Assembly: GCF_036549475.1 (NCBI RefSeq)
Contig: NZ_JAZHLI010000014.1
Span: 25,789-89,788, forward strand
DNA from: Aurantimonas sp036549475
GTDB taxonomy: Bacteria; Pseudomonadota; Alphaproteobacteria; Rhizobiales; Rhizobiaceae
Direction: 5' to 3'
DNA: 64,000 nucleotides
Part shown: piece by piece, positions 28,607 through 37,450 of the stretch
Position numbering within the stretch: position 1 is the first letter of the stretch
Layout of the letters: each line of letters starts with the position of its first letter
Made by a program: the position numbers and the translations under genes
The notes under the pieces: generated by a model
Database searches by the model: none
Told to the model about the DNA's origin: nothing
The model's input: only the letters and a program-made list of their open reading frames with translations

Positions 28607-30070
28607 ATGTATTCTGCCCGTCTCTCCTTCCCCGCCGATTTCGACGGTTGGCGCGTGGCGTGCCGCACGGCGCTGGCGCTTGGCGTGCCGCCCGAAGAGA
28701 TGAGTTTCATGATCGGCGAAGAGACGGCCGGCCTGTTTGCCGAGCCGTTGCCGCCCGCGCCGTCGGACGCGCCGCAGCCGACCGTGCCGAAAGCCTTTCC
28801 GGGCCTCACCGCCAAGCTCGTCTGCCATGCCGACGGCGACCGCTTCGTCTTCGCCTATCGCCTGTTGTGGCGGCTGCAGCGGGAGAGGACGCTTCTGGAA
28901 ATCGCGTCCGACCCGGACATCCTGCGGGCGACGGAGATGGAAAAGGCGGTCCGGCGCGACAGCCACAAGATGAAGGCCTTCGTGCGGTTCCGCGAGGTCG
29001 AGGACGGCAAGGGCGCGCGCCACTTCGTCGCCTGGTTCGAGCCGTTCCACCATGTGGTCGAGCACACCGCGCCATTCTTCGCCCGACGGTTCGCGGGCAT
29101 GGTCTGGACCATCCTGACGCCGGAGCGCAGCGTCCACTGGGACGGAAGCGACCTGTCCTTCCTGCCCGGTGCGACCCGGGACATGCGGCCGGATGGCGAC
29201 GACATGGAAGCCCTGTGGCTGACCTACTACGCCTCGATCTTCAATCCGGCGCGGCTGAAGGTGAACGCCATGCGGGCCGAGATGCCTAAGAAATACTGGG
29301 CAAACATGCCCGAGACGGCGCTAATCAAGCCGTTGATTGCCGGGGCGGAGGCCGCCTCGCGCCGGATGATCGAGACGGCGCCGACCCTGCCGAGCCTTCG
29401 CCACGAACGCCAGATGGAGCGCGCGAAGACCGGACAGCCGGACATGGCGGCCAAGAAGGCGGAGACGCGTCTCACATCGCTTGCGCAGGCGCGCGACGCT
29501 GCCAGTCATTGCCGGGCCTGTCCGCTCTGGGAGCCGGCGACCCAGACGGTGTTCGGGCGCGGCCCCGAAAACGCGCCGGTGATCTTCGTGGGCGAGCAGC
29601 CCGGAGACCAGGAGGACATTGCGGGCGAGCCCTTCATCGGCCCGGCCGGCAAGGTGTTCGATGCAGCGCTGGCGGAGGCCGGGATCGATCGCAGCCTAGC
29701 CTATGTCACCAATGCGGTGAAGCACTTCAAGTTCGCACCGAGGGGCAAGCGCCGCATCCATGCCAAGCCGAATGGCGGCGAGATCCGCGCCTGCCGATGG
29801 TGGCTGGACCTGGAGCGCGAGCTGATCCGCCCGAAGCTGATCGTGGCGCTGGGCGCGACGGCGGCGTCCGCCGTGCTCGGCAAGACGGTGACGATCCGCG
29901 ACGCGCGCTCCAGGCTGATCGACCTGGATGACGGGACCCGGGCCCTCGTCACGGTGCACCCGTCCTACATCCTGCGCCTGCCCGACAAGGTCTCGCAGGA
30001 CGAGGAACGACGGGCCTTTCATGCCGACATGGCGCTGGTGCGCCAGACCGTGCCGGAACTGGCGCTCTGA
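28607..30070 (+). CDS. udgX: UdgX-family uracil-DNA-binding protein fused to a DUF4130/TIGR03915 domain
   Basis: The 487-aa product is two-domain. Residues about 1-240 match the TIGR03915/DUF4130 'probable DNA metabolism' region. Residues about 295-487 are a uracil-DNA glycosylase superfamily fold with a CRACPLW Cys region, GEQPGDQED (residues 329-337) and a closing HPSYILR motif. The KRRIH loop (residues 381-385) is the UdgX hallmark: in mycobacterial UdgX the equivalent His forms a covalent bond with the DNA sugar after uracil removal. ATG 28607 was chosen because upstream residues are not conserved-looking. It abuts the convergent DUF2474 gene with no spacing. Confidence 0.88.
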   Translation: MYSARLSFPADFDGWRVACRTALALGVPPEEMSFMIGEETAGLFAEPLPPAPSDAPQPTVPKAFPGLTAKLVCHADGDRFVFAYRLLWRLQRERTLLEIASDPDILRATEMEKAVRRDSHKMKAFVRFREVEDGKGARHFVAWFEPFHHVVEHTAPFFARRFAGMVWTILTPERSVHWDGSDLSFLPGATRDMRPDGDDMEALWLTYYASIFNPARLKVNAMRAEMPKKYWANMPETALIKPLIAGAEAASRRMIETAPTLPSLRHERQMERAKTGQPDMAAKKAETRLTSLAQARDAASHCRACPLWEPATQTVFGRGPENAPVIFVGEQPGDQEDIAGEPFIGPAGKVFDAALAEAGIDRSLAYVTNAVKHFKFAPRGKRRIHAKPNGGEIRACRWWLDLERELIRPKLIVALGATAASAVLGKTVTIRDARSRLIDLDDGTRALVTVHPSYILRLPDKVSQDEERRAFHADMALVRQTVPELAL

Positions 30071-30223
30071 TCAGCCGATCAGCACGAGGCGGATGGCATA
30101 TCCAACCGCGGTGACCGCGGCGACGCCGCCGAGCCACAGGAGGATGAACCAGCCAATCCGGCCCTTCAGGCTGCCCGGTGTCTCACGGTCTGCATCGGGG
30201 CGGCCGTCCTGGGGCGTCTTCAA
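30071..30223 (-). CDS. DUF2474 small membrane subunit of the bd-type oxidase
   Basis: A 50-aa protein starts at TTG 30223, overlapping the cydB stop (TTGA). After a charged N-terminus there is one hydrophobic helix, with the core IGWFILLWLGGVAAVTAVGY. DUF2474 proteins are small partners encoded after cyanide-insensitive quinol oxidases, analogous to CydX. The gene is too short and its start too unusual for routine gene finders. Its stop directly adjoins the udgX stop on the other strand. Confidence 0.82.
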   Translation of the reverse strand: MKTPQDGRPDADRETPGSLKGRIGWFILLWLGGVAAVTAVGYAIRLVLIG

Positions 30224-31221
30224 TGGTGATAACCCTCGCCCTCGCGGACCTTGCCGCGGAAGACCCAGTAGGAATAGGCGGTATAGATGAGGATCAGCGG
30301 GATCAGCACCGACGCCCCGACCAGCAGGAAGATCAGCGAGGCGTCCGGCGCTGCAGCTTCCCAGATGGTCAGGTGGGGCGGGATGATGTCGGGATAGAAC
30401 GTGATCCCGAGCCCGGCGAAGGACAGGACGAAGATCGCCAGCGCCGACAGGAACGGCCGTATCTCCTTGCCGGCGGCCAGCGACTGGAACAGGCTGAAGG
30501 CTGCCAGCGCCACCATCACCGGCACCGGTGCAACGTAGAGGAGCTGAGGGAAACCAAACCAGCGATAATAGAACTCGGCTTCCAGGAACGGCATCCACAG
30601 GCTGACGACGCCGATCAGCGCCAGCGTCCCGACCCCTGCGATCCAGGCGAAGCGCTTGGCGATGTCATGGAGTTCGCCCTCGGTCTTCATCACCAGCCAG
30701 GTGGCGCCGAGCAGCGCATAGCCGACGACGACGGCGACGCCGGTCATCAGCGAGAATGGCGTCAGCCAGTCGAACCAGCCACCGGCATAGGCGCGGCCAT
30801 CGACGTCGATGCCCTGGACCAGCGTGCCGAGGGCGATGCCCTGGCTGAGTGCCGCCACGACGGAGCCGATGAAGAACGACACGTCCCACATCCAGCGGCC
30901 CCGCACCGTCTTGAAGCGGAACTCGAAGGCGACGCCCCGGAAGATCAGCGCCAGCAGCATGGCAATGATCGGTGCGTAGATCGCCGGCATAATGATCGCG
31001 TAGGCCAGCGGGAACACCGCGAACAGGCCGCCGCCGCCCAGAATCAGCCAGGTCTCGTTGCCGTCCCAGATCGGCGCCACGGTGTTCATCGCCGTATCGC
31101 GGTTCTCGTGGCGCCCCAGCAGCGGAAAGAGGATTCCCGTGCCGAGGTCGAACCCGTCCAGGATGACGTAGGCGATGACGGCAAAGGCAATGATGAATGC
31201 CCAGAGGACGGCGAGATCCAT
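30220..31221 (-). CDS. cioB: Cytochrome bd-type quinol oxidase subunit II (CioB/CydB)
   Basis: Subunit II is the quinol oxidase partner membrane protein. The 333-aa product has about eight transmembrane helices and the family's typical N-terminus (LAVLWAFIIAFAVIAYVILDG) and GNETWLILGG motif. It follows cydA by 13 bp and overlaps the downstream DUF2474 gene. The operon is probably used for oxygen reduction under low oxygen, cyanide, sulfide or nitrosative stress. Confidence 0.93.
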   Translation of the reverse strand: MDLAVLWAFIIAFAVIAYVILDGFDLGTGILFPLLGRHENRDTAMNTVAPIWDGNETWLILGGGGLFAVFPLAYAIIMPAIYAPIIAMLLALIFRGVAFEFRFKTVRGRWMWDVSFFIGSVVAALSQGIALGTLVQGIDVDGRAYAGGWFDWLTPFSLMTGVAVVVGYALLGATWLVMKTEGELHDIAKRFAWIAGVGTLALIGVVSLWMPFLEAEFYYRWFGFPQLLYVAPVPVMVALAAFSLFQSLAAGKEIRPFLSALAIFVLSFAGLGITFYPDIIPPHLTIWEAAAPDASLIFLLVGASVLIPLILIYTAYSYWVFRGKVREGEGYHH

Positions 31222-31234
31222 GGTCCTGTCTCCC

Positions 31235-32659
31235 TCAGCTCTTCGCCGGTTCGGGCGTATCGCGACCTTCGAGCGAAGGCGACGGCGTGATGCCCGCCGA
31301 CCGCGTGGGCTGATGCGGCGGCGTGTCCTCCTCGAACGGTGTCGGCGCCTTCCCCATCAGGCGCAGGATGTAGAATGTTCCGGCACCGAACAGCAGGAAA
31401 TAGACAACGATGAAGGCAACAAGCGAGGTGCCGACCGCTTCTGCGGCGACCGGGGAATGACTCTCGGAGGTCCGCAGCAGGCCATAGACAGTGAAAGGCT
31501 GGCGGCCGACCTCGGTGGTGATCCAGCCGGCGACGACGGCGACGAACCCCATGGGTCCCATGGCGAGCATCGCCCGCTGCAGCCACGTGCTGGAATAGAG
31601 CGAACCGCGATAGCGCTTGAACAGGGACCACAGGCCGATGCCCAGCATGGCGAAGCCGATCGCCACCATCACCCGGAAGCTCCAGAACACGATGGTGGCG
31701 TTCGGCCATTCGTCGCGCGGGAAGGCGTCGAGGCCCTGCACTTCGCCGTCGAGCGAATGGGTGAGAATGAGCGAGCCGAGATAGGGCACGTCGACGGCGT
31801 AGTCGGTGCGCCCCGTCTCCATGTTGGGGATGCCGAACAGGGTCAGCGGCATCGAGCCGTCCCTGTTGGTCTCGAAATGTCCTTCGATGGCGGCGATCTT
31901 CGCGGGCTGGTGCTCCAGCGTGTTCACGCCGTGGAAGTCGCCGGCGACGATCTGCATCGGCGCGACGAGGGTCGCCATCCAAAGGGACATCGAGAACATC
32001 AGTCGCGCATGGGCATTGCCGCGGTCGCGCAGCAGATGGAAGGCCGCAACCGCACCGACCACGAAGGCCGTGGTGAGATAGGCGGCGAGCACCATGTGGA
32101 CCAGGCGGTAGGGGAAGGACGGGTTGATGACGATCGCCCACCAGTCCTCGGGTACGAACTGGCCGACATCGTTGATGCCGTAGCCTGCCGGCGTGTGCAT
32201 CCAGGAATTGACCGAGAGGATCCAGAAGGCGGAAAAGCAGGTTCCAACCGCCACGACCAGGGTGGCGGCAAAGTGCAGCTTGGGGCCGACGCGCTTCTGC
32301 CCGAACAGCATGATGCCGAGGAAGCCGGCTTCGAGGAAGAAGGCCGACAGCACCTCGTAGGCCATCAGCGGGCCGAGAATCGGCCCGGTCTTGTCGGAGA
32401 ATACCGACCAGTTCGTGCCGAACTGGTAGCTCATGGTGATGCCCGATACGACGCCCATGCCGAAGCTGAGCGCGAAGATCTTCACCCAGAAGTTGAAGGT
32501 CTCCATGTAGATCGCCCGGCCGGTTGCCAGGAACAGACCCTCCAGCACCGCGAGATATGAGGCGAGGCCGATCGTGAAGGCCGGAAAGATGATGTGGAAG
32601 GAGACGGTGAAGGCGAACTGGATGCGCGCCAGAAGGACCGGGTCGAAACCTTCGAACAT
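31235..32659 (-). CDS. cioA: Cytochrome bd-type quinol oxidase subunit I, cyanide-insensitive (Cio) type
   Basis: CioA carries the three haems and oxidises quinol in the inner membrane. The 474-aa product has the haem ligand His22 in FTVSFHIIFPAFTIG, a second haem His in RLVHMVLAAYLTTAF, and GDFHGVNTLEHQPAK of the quinol loop. The region after that loop is short, and the motif reads GRQPF-TVYGLLRT rather than the GRQPW of E. coli CydA, both typical of the Cio subfamily. The C-terminus has a Pro-rich cytoplasmic tail. It diverges from the glycerate kinase gene across a 215-bp region. Confidence 0.92.
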   Translation of the reverse strand: MFEGFDPVLLARIQFAFTVSFHIIFPAFTIGLASYLAVLEGLFLATGRAIYMETFNFWVKIFALSFGMGVVSGITMSYQFGTNWSVFSDKTGPILGPLMAYEVLSAFFLEAGFLGIMLFGQKRVGPKLHFAATLVVAVGTCFSAFWILSVNSWMHTPAGYGINDVGQFVPEDWWAIVINPSFPYRLVHMVLAAYLTTAFVVGAVAAFHLLRDRGNAHARLMFSMSLWMATLVAPMQIVAGDFHGVNTLEHQPAKIAAIEGHFETNRDGSMPLTLFGIPNMETGRTDYAVDVPYLGSLILTHSLDGEVQGLDAFPRDEWPNATIVFWSFRVMVAIGFAMLGIGLWSLFKRYRGSLYSSTWLQRAMLAMGPMGFVAVVAGWITTEVGRQPFTVYGLLRTSESHSPVAAEAVGTSLVAFIVVYFLLFGAGTFYILRLMGKAPTPFEEDTPPHQPTRSAGITPSPSLEGRDTPEPAKS

Positions 32660-32874
32660 GGCTCTGCCTTCAACTTGTTCCGTGTCTTCGATGCACCGGA
32701 GATGGTCGCCGCAGCGATGGTAGGGTAGGCCTCTGCGACCATTTTGCCAGCGCTGCAGGGCGTTTCCGCTCCGCTTTCTTCATGCCCAACTCTGCTTTGC
32801 CGTCGGCCACGACGCGCTTTCGCCGCGGCGTTCTTCTGTTATGGATGCCGCCACAGCACAAGGGAGGGGACGGC

Positions 32875-34191
32875 ATGGATGAGAGACGATCGCTGGAGGA
32901 ACTGACGGGCATCTTCGATGCGGCCGTCGCCGCGGCGCATCCCAAGAGCATGCTGGCCGCGCACCTGCCGCCGCCGCCACCCGGCCGCATCGTCGTGCTT
33001 GCCGCCGGCAAGGCCGCAGCCTCGATGGCCGCCGCCGCCGTCGCCCACTACACGCAGACCCATGGTGTTCCTGCCGAGCGCCTCGTCGGCATCGCGGTGA
33101 CCCGCGACGGTTACGCCCTCCACGCAGGGCCGATCCCGGTGGTGGAGGCCGGACACCCGATGCCGAACGCCGCCGGCCTGGCGGCAACCGCGCGGGTCGT
33201 GGATCTCGCCGAATCCGCCGGAGCGGACGATCTCGTCCTGGCGCTGATCTCCGGAGGCGGCTCGGCGAACTGGCTGCTGCCGGCCGACGGTGTTTCGCTG
33301 GCCGACAAGCAGGCAGTGACGAAGGCAATGCTGCGCAGTGGCGCCGGCATCGGCGAGATCAATTGCGTGCGCAAGCATCTGTCGCGGATCAAGGGCGGCC
33401 GGCTGACCGATGCCTGCGGTGAGGCCCGGCTCGTGACGCTGGCGATCTCAGACGTGCCCGGCGACGATCCGAGCGTCATCGCCTCCGGCCCGACTGTACC
33501 GGACGCGACGACCCTGGCCGATGCACGGGCGATCATCGCCAGGCGCGCGATCGACCTGCCGGCCTCCTGCCGCGCCGCGCTCGAGGATCCGGCGAACGAG
33601 ACGCCGAAGCCGGGCGATCCGGTCTTCGCCCGCGCCGAATACCGGATCGTCGCGACCCCGGCCGCGTCGATCGAGGCGGCGGCACGCGCGGCCGAACGCC
33701 TCGGCTACCGGGTGGTCAGCCTGGGGGCCGATGTGGAAGGGGAAGCGCGCGAGGTGGCGGCTGACCACGCGCGCATGGCGCTGGACGCCGCCACGGGAGA
33801 CGACCGCGTGGCCATCCTGTCGGGCGGCGAGCTGACGGTGACGATCCGCGGCGAGGGTCGCGGCGGGCCGAACCAGGAATATGCGCTGGCGCTGGCGATC
33901 GCGCTTGACGGTGCTCCCGGCATCGTGGCCCTGTCGGGCGACACCGACGGCACGGACGGCGGCACCGGCCTTGCCAGCGATCCGGCCGGCGCCTTTGTCC
34001 TGCCGGGCACGCTGGCCAAGGCGGCAGCGGCCGGCATCGACGCCCCTGAAGCCCTGACGGCGAACGATTCGACCGGGTTCTTCGAGGCCATCGGCGGACT
34101 CTTCGTGCCAGGCCCCACCCACACCAATGTCAACGATTGCCGGATCATCCTGGTCGATCCGGCCGCAGCGGCGGGCGGGAGGCCGGCATGA
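32875..34191 (+). CDS. Glycerate 2-kinase (MOFRL family, GckA/TtuD-like)
   Basis: This enzyme phosphorylates D-glycerate to 2-phosphoglycerate, returning photorespiratory or serine-cycle glycerate to central carbon. ATG 32875 follows AAGGGAGGGG and gives 438 aa. The N-terminal DUF4147 domain has VLAAGKAAASMA and LISGGGSAN; the C-terminal MOFRL domain has LSGGELTVTIRGEGRGGPNQE and DTDGTDGG. Because RuBisCO is encoded in the same window, salvage of phosphoglycolate-derived glycerate is a plausible job. The family was once annotated as hydroxypyruvate reductase, which these motifs do not support. Confidence 0.9.
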   Translation: MDERRSLEELTGIFDAAVAAAHPKSMLAAHLPPPPPGRIVVLAAGKAAASMAAAAVAHYTQTHGVPAERLVGIAVTRDGYALHAGPIPVVEAGHPMPNAAGLAATARVVDLAESAGADDLVLALISGGGSANWLLPADGVSLADKQAVTKAMLRSGAGIGEINCVRKHLSRIKGGRLTDACGEARLVTLAISDVPGDDPSVIASGPTVPDATTLADARAIIARRAIDLPASCRAALEDPANETPKPGDPVFARAEYRIVATPAASIEAAARAAERLGYRVVSLGADVEGEAREVAADHARMALDAATGDDRVAILSGGELTVTIRGEGRGGPNQEYALALAIALDGAPGIVALSGDTDGTDGGTGLASDPAGAFVLPGTLAKAAAAGIDAPEALTANDSTGFFEAIGGLFVPGPTHTNVNDCRIILVDPAAAAGGRPA

Positions 34192-34871
34192 AGCGCTCGC
34201 GCGTCAACGAGATCCTGCGGGAGGCGGATTCCTACATCCGCTCCTTCGGCTATGCCATGCCGCCATTCGCCTATCTCTCGCCGGCCGAGATGAAGGCACG
34301 CCGGGGCGAACTCGCGACCATCGTCGACCGCCGGCTGGGCTGGGACGTGACCGATTACGGCAAGGGCGACTACGACCGGCTGGGGCTGTTCCTGTTCACC
34401 GTGCGCAACGGCGACGCGGCGGACCTGAAGGCCGGCCGCGGCATGCTCTATGCCGAGAAGATCATGATCTCCCGGCAGGACCAGCTTTCGCCGATGCATC
34501 GCCACATCGTCAAAGCCGAGGACATCATCAATCGCGGTGGCGCCCGGCTGGCGCTGCAGATGCACGAGAGCGCGCCGGACGGCTCCGTCGACGAGAGCGC
34601 CGGGGTCACCGTCGTGACCGACGGCATCACCCGGCGGCTGCCTGCGGGCGGCGTCCTGACCCTGGCGCCGGGCGAGAGCGTGACGCTGCTGCCTGGCAAC
34701 TGGCACGCCTTCTGGGGCGAGGGCGGCGACGTCCTGATCGGCGAGGTCTCGACGGTGAACGACGATCTCACCGACAATGTCTTTCGCGAGCCGCTCGGCC
34801 GGTTTTCCGAAATCGAGGAAGACGAGGATCCGATGCTGCTGCTGGTATCGGACTACGACAAGTGGCTCTGA
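34188..34871 (+). CDS. D-lyxose/D-mannose ketol-isomerase (cupin)
   Basis: This 227-aa metal-dependent cupin isomerase interconverts D-lyxose and D-xylulose, and often D-mannose and D-fructose. The metal-binding residues are in SPMHRHIVKAEDIINRG near residue 105 and PGNWHAFWGEGG near residue 175. Its ATG overlaps the glycerate kinase stop by 4 bp, so they form a coupled pair. Nothing else of a pentose pathway is adjacent, and the physiological substrate is unknown. Confidence 0.82.
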   Translation: MKRSRVNEILREADSYIRSFGYAMPPFAYLSPAEMKARRGELATIVDRRLGWDVTDYGKGDYDRLGLFLFTVRNGDAADLKAGRGMLYAEKIMISRQDQLSPMHRHIVKAEDIINRGGARLALQMHESAPDGSVDESAGVTVVTDGITRRLPAGGVLTLAPGESVTLLPGNWHAFWGEGGDVLIGEVSTVNDDLTDNVFREPLGRFSEIEEDEDPMLLLVSDYDKWL

Positions 34872-35068
34872 ACGGTCTGTAGTCCGGCTTTCGGGCAGCG
34901 CGGCGGCCGGCGCCGGGCGAAAGGGGACGCCAGCCTGTGGACAGGCGGTCGTCGCCTCGACTCCCGCCGGGGCGCGCGTGATAGGTTCGCCTCTCGTCCC
35001 CCGACGACCGGACCGCGCCGTCATGGCGGGCGGTCGCTCACGACATCGCCAGCACCGAAAGGCCTGCA

Positions 35069-36628
35069 ATGACCGTTGCCGTCGATCTCGGCACGACCCA
35101 AACCGGCGAACCGGCGGAGCTCGACCTCGAGGAGCTGCTGTCGACGCGCCTGCTCGTCCAGGGCAATTCCGGTTCCGGCAAGTCGCATCTTCTGCGCCGC
35201 CTCCTGGAGCGCAGCGCGGACTGGGTGCAGCAGGCGGTGATCGACCCGGAAGGCGACTTCGTCTCCCTGGCCGAGCGCTATGGCCATGTCGTCGTCGATG
35301 CCAATCGCACCCCGGCGGAGCTGACGCGGATCGCGCGGCGCATCCGTGAGCATCGCGCCTCGGTGGTCCTCGATCTGGAAGGGCTCGATGCCGAGGTGCA
35401 GATGATGTGTTCGGCTGCCTTCCTGAACGGGCTGTTCGATGCCGACCGCGCGCACTGGTATCCGATGCTGATCGCCGTCGACGAGGCGCATCTCTTCGCC
35501 CCCGCCATGTCGGGCGAGCATTCCGAGGAAGCCCGGCGCGCCTCGCTGGGCGCCATGACCAATCTGATGTGCCGCGGCCGCAAGCGCGGCCTGGCCGGCG
35601 TCATCGCCACCCAGCGCCTGGCCAAGCTGGCCAAGAACGTCGCCGCCGAGGCCTCTAACTTCCTGATGGGGCGGACCTTTCTCGACATCGACATGCAGCG
35701 TGCCGCCGATCTCCTCGGCATGGACCGCCGCGCCGCCGAGCGTTTCCGCGACCTGGAGACCGGCAATTTCGTCGCGCTCGGGCCTGCCCTGTCGCGGCGG
35801 CCGATGCCGATCCGCATCGGGCCGGTGGAAACGGCGGGCCGCAGCGGGCGGCCGTCGCTGATGCCGCTGCCGGAAACGCCGCGCGAGGCGATGGAGGACC
35901 TGATCTTCACCGCCACCGAGGAGGACAAGGTCGCTGAACGCCGCGCCATGGAGCGGCCGCAGCCCCATGCGGCATCGCGGATCGAGGGCACTGCGGCTGC
36001 CATCGCCACGCGCGAGCTGCTGGAGCGCGTCGCCGCTGCCCCGTCGGTGTCGGAGCGCCACGAGCCGGTGGACGACGATCCACGCTCGCCGGAAGATCGC
36101 GCCGCCGCAGTCGACGCGATCTTCGCCGAGATGCTGCAGGACCCCGATGCCGCCTTCCGGCCGGTGCCGGTGCTCTATCAGGACTTCCTGACCCATTGCC
36201 GGCTGAAGCGTCTTCGCGGCGCCGAGACCGACATGGCGGCCTTTCGCCGTCGTCTGTCGCTGGCCCGCGCCGGGGTTTCCAGCGAGACCGACGACGAGGA
36301 ATGGCAGGGTGTGGTCGATCGCGCCGGCGAACTGCCCGAGGAGATGCAGGGCGTCTTCATGATGCTGGCGCGCGCGGCGCGCGAGGAAGCCGAATGTCCC
36401 GGGGACGAAGCACTCGCCCACGCCTATGGCAGCCATTCGCCGTCGCGCGGGCGGTTTCTCCTGTCCTTCATGGCCGAGCGCGGCCTGATCACGGCGGAGG
36501 CCGATTTCCGCGGCAACCGCGTCGTCGGCATCACCGGCACGGACTGGCGGACCAGGCTGCCGCAGGTCAAGCTGGATGCGGCCGACGAGGCGCGCGCGCG
36601 GCGGGCTGCACGGCTGTCACGCGGCTGA
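35069..36628 (+). CDS. HerA/DUF87-like ATPase
   Basis: A 519-aa P-loop ATPase of the HerA-FtsK group. Walker A is GNSGSGKSH near residue 33, Walker B is IAVDEAHLF near residue 136, and the sensor TQRLAKLAKN and arginine-rich GRKRGL segments follow, as in HerA-type DNA translocases. The last 200 residues form a less conserved helical region. No NurA nuclease partner is beside it, unlike archaeal HerA-NurA. It may pump or remodel DNA, but the substrate is not known. It is monocistronic and converges on the UPF0314 gene. Confidence 0.8.
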   Translation: MTVAVDLGTTQTGEPAELDLEELLSTRLLVQGNSGSGKSHLLRRLLERSADWVQQAVIDPEGDFVSLAERYGHVVVDANRTPAELTRIARRIREHRASVVLDLEGLDAEVQMMCSAAFLNGLFDADRAHWYPMLIAVDEAHLFAPAMSGEHSEEARRASLGAMTNLMCRGRKRGLAGVIATQRLAKLAKNVAAEASNFLMGRTFLDIDMQRAADLLGMDRRAAERFRDLETGNFVALGPALSRRPMPIRIGPVETAGRSGRPSLMPLPETPREAMEDLIFTATEEDKVAERRAMERPQPHAASRIEGTAAAIATRELLERVAAAPSVSERHEPVDDDPRSPEDRAAAVDAIFAEMLQDPDAAFRPVPVLYQDFLTHCRLKRLRGAETDMAAFRRRLSLARAGVSSETDDEEWQGVVDRAGELPEEMQGVFMMLARAAREEAECPGDEALAHAYGSHSPSRGRFLLSFMAERGLITAEADFRGNRVVGITGTDWRTRLPQVKLDAADEARARRAARLSRG

Positions 36629-36650
36629 CCGGCACCCGTTCCGGCCCCGG

Positions 36651-37184
36651 CTAGAGCGGCACGCCGAGAAGTCGCAGGGTCCCGATCACAAAGCCGTCGT
36701 CGATCGCCAGGCTGATGGCGACCTCGAAGGCGATTGCGAGGAGTACGCTCGCCCAGACCGGCAGGCTGGTGGCCGCCAGGAAGCCTGCGACGACGAAGAT
36801 CGTGTCACCGGCCGCATTGAGGATGGAATCGCCGCGATAGTCGGGCGCATCAGGCGATACGGCGAAGAGGGCGATCAGGAAGGGCGTGTTCTCCATCGCT
36901 TCCCACATCGCGCTGGAGGCGATCGCGATGACCAGCTTCGCACCGATCGACCAATGCGGCTTCATCCATGTGATGAAGCCGAACAGCGCCATGCCGAAGA
37001 CGACGTGAAGCCCGGAATACCAGTCGGAGAATTGCTGGCTGTTCTCCTCCGGCGACAGGTCGCCCTGCCAGAATTCGATGTTGCCGCACGGACAGACGAG
37101 CGGGCGACCCAGGGCCGTCAGCCACGCAACCATGGCCAGGACGATCAGGAGGATGGCTACGATCTGCCCGGCCGTGGTCGCCAT
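36651..37184 (-). CDS. UPF0314/DUF2585 integral membrane protein
   Basis: A 177-aa protein with about four to five membrane helices. Family-defining motifs are ENSQQFSDWYSGLHVVFG, EAMENTPF and YRGDSILNAAGD. It matches UPF0314, a family restricted mostly to Rhizobiales with no known function. ATG 37184 is the first that precedes a membrane helix; a TTG slightly upstream (about 37211) could add a short tail, and neither has a good ribosome-binding site. It diverges from crtX. Confidence 0.8.
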   Translation of the reverse strand: MATTAGQIVAILLIVLAMVAWLTALGRPLVCPCGNIEFWQGDLSPEENSQQFSDWYSGLHVVFGMALFGFITWMKPHWSIGAKLVIAIASSAMWEAMENTPFLIALFAVSPDAPDYRGDSILNAAGDTIFVVAGFLAATSLPVWASVLLAIAFEVAISLAIDDGFVIGTLRLLGVPL

Positions 37185-37450
37185 GAAGCCGGCGCCCGGC
37201 TGCCGGGGCGCCGAAAGGCCCGTGTCGCTCAAGGCCGGCCCGCCGGGTGGCCAGGATGGCGTGCGCGGTTGTCGCGGTCCGTCGTGGCGGCGTTGGCGTC
37301 TGGGACCGGAAGTGGCATGGATGGCATGGGGCTGAAACGTGGTAGCAGGCGGGGCGGGCGATCTTGCAGGCCCGGCGATCTGCCGGACTGGGAGACAAGG
37401 TGCCGCAATTCTGTCGACAATCAAGCAGAACCGCACGCGATTCCGCGCCG

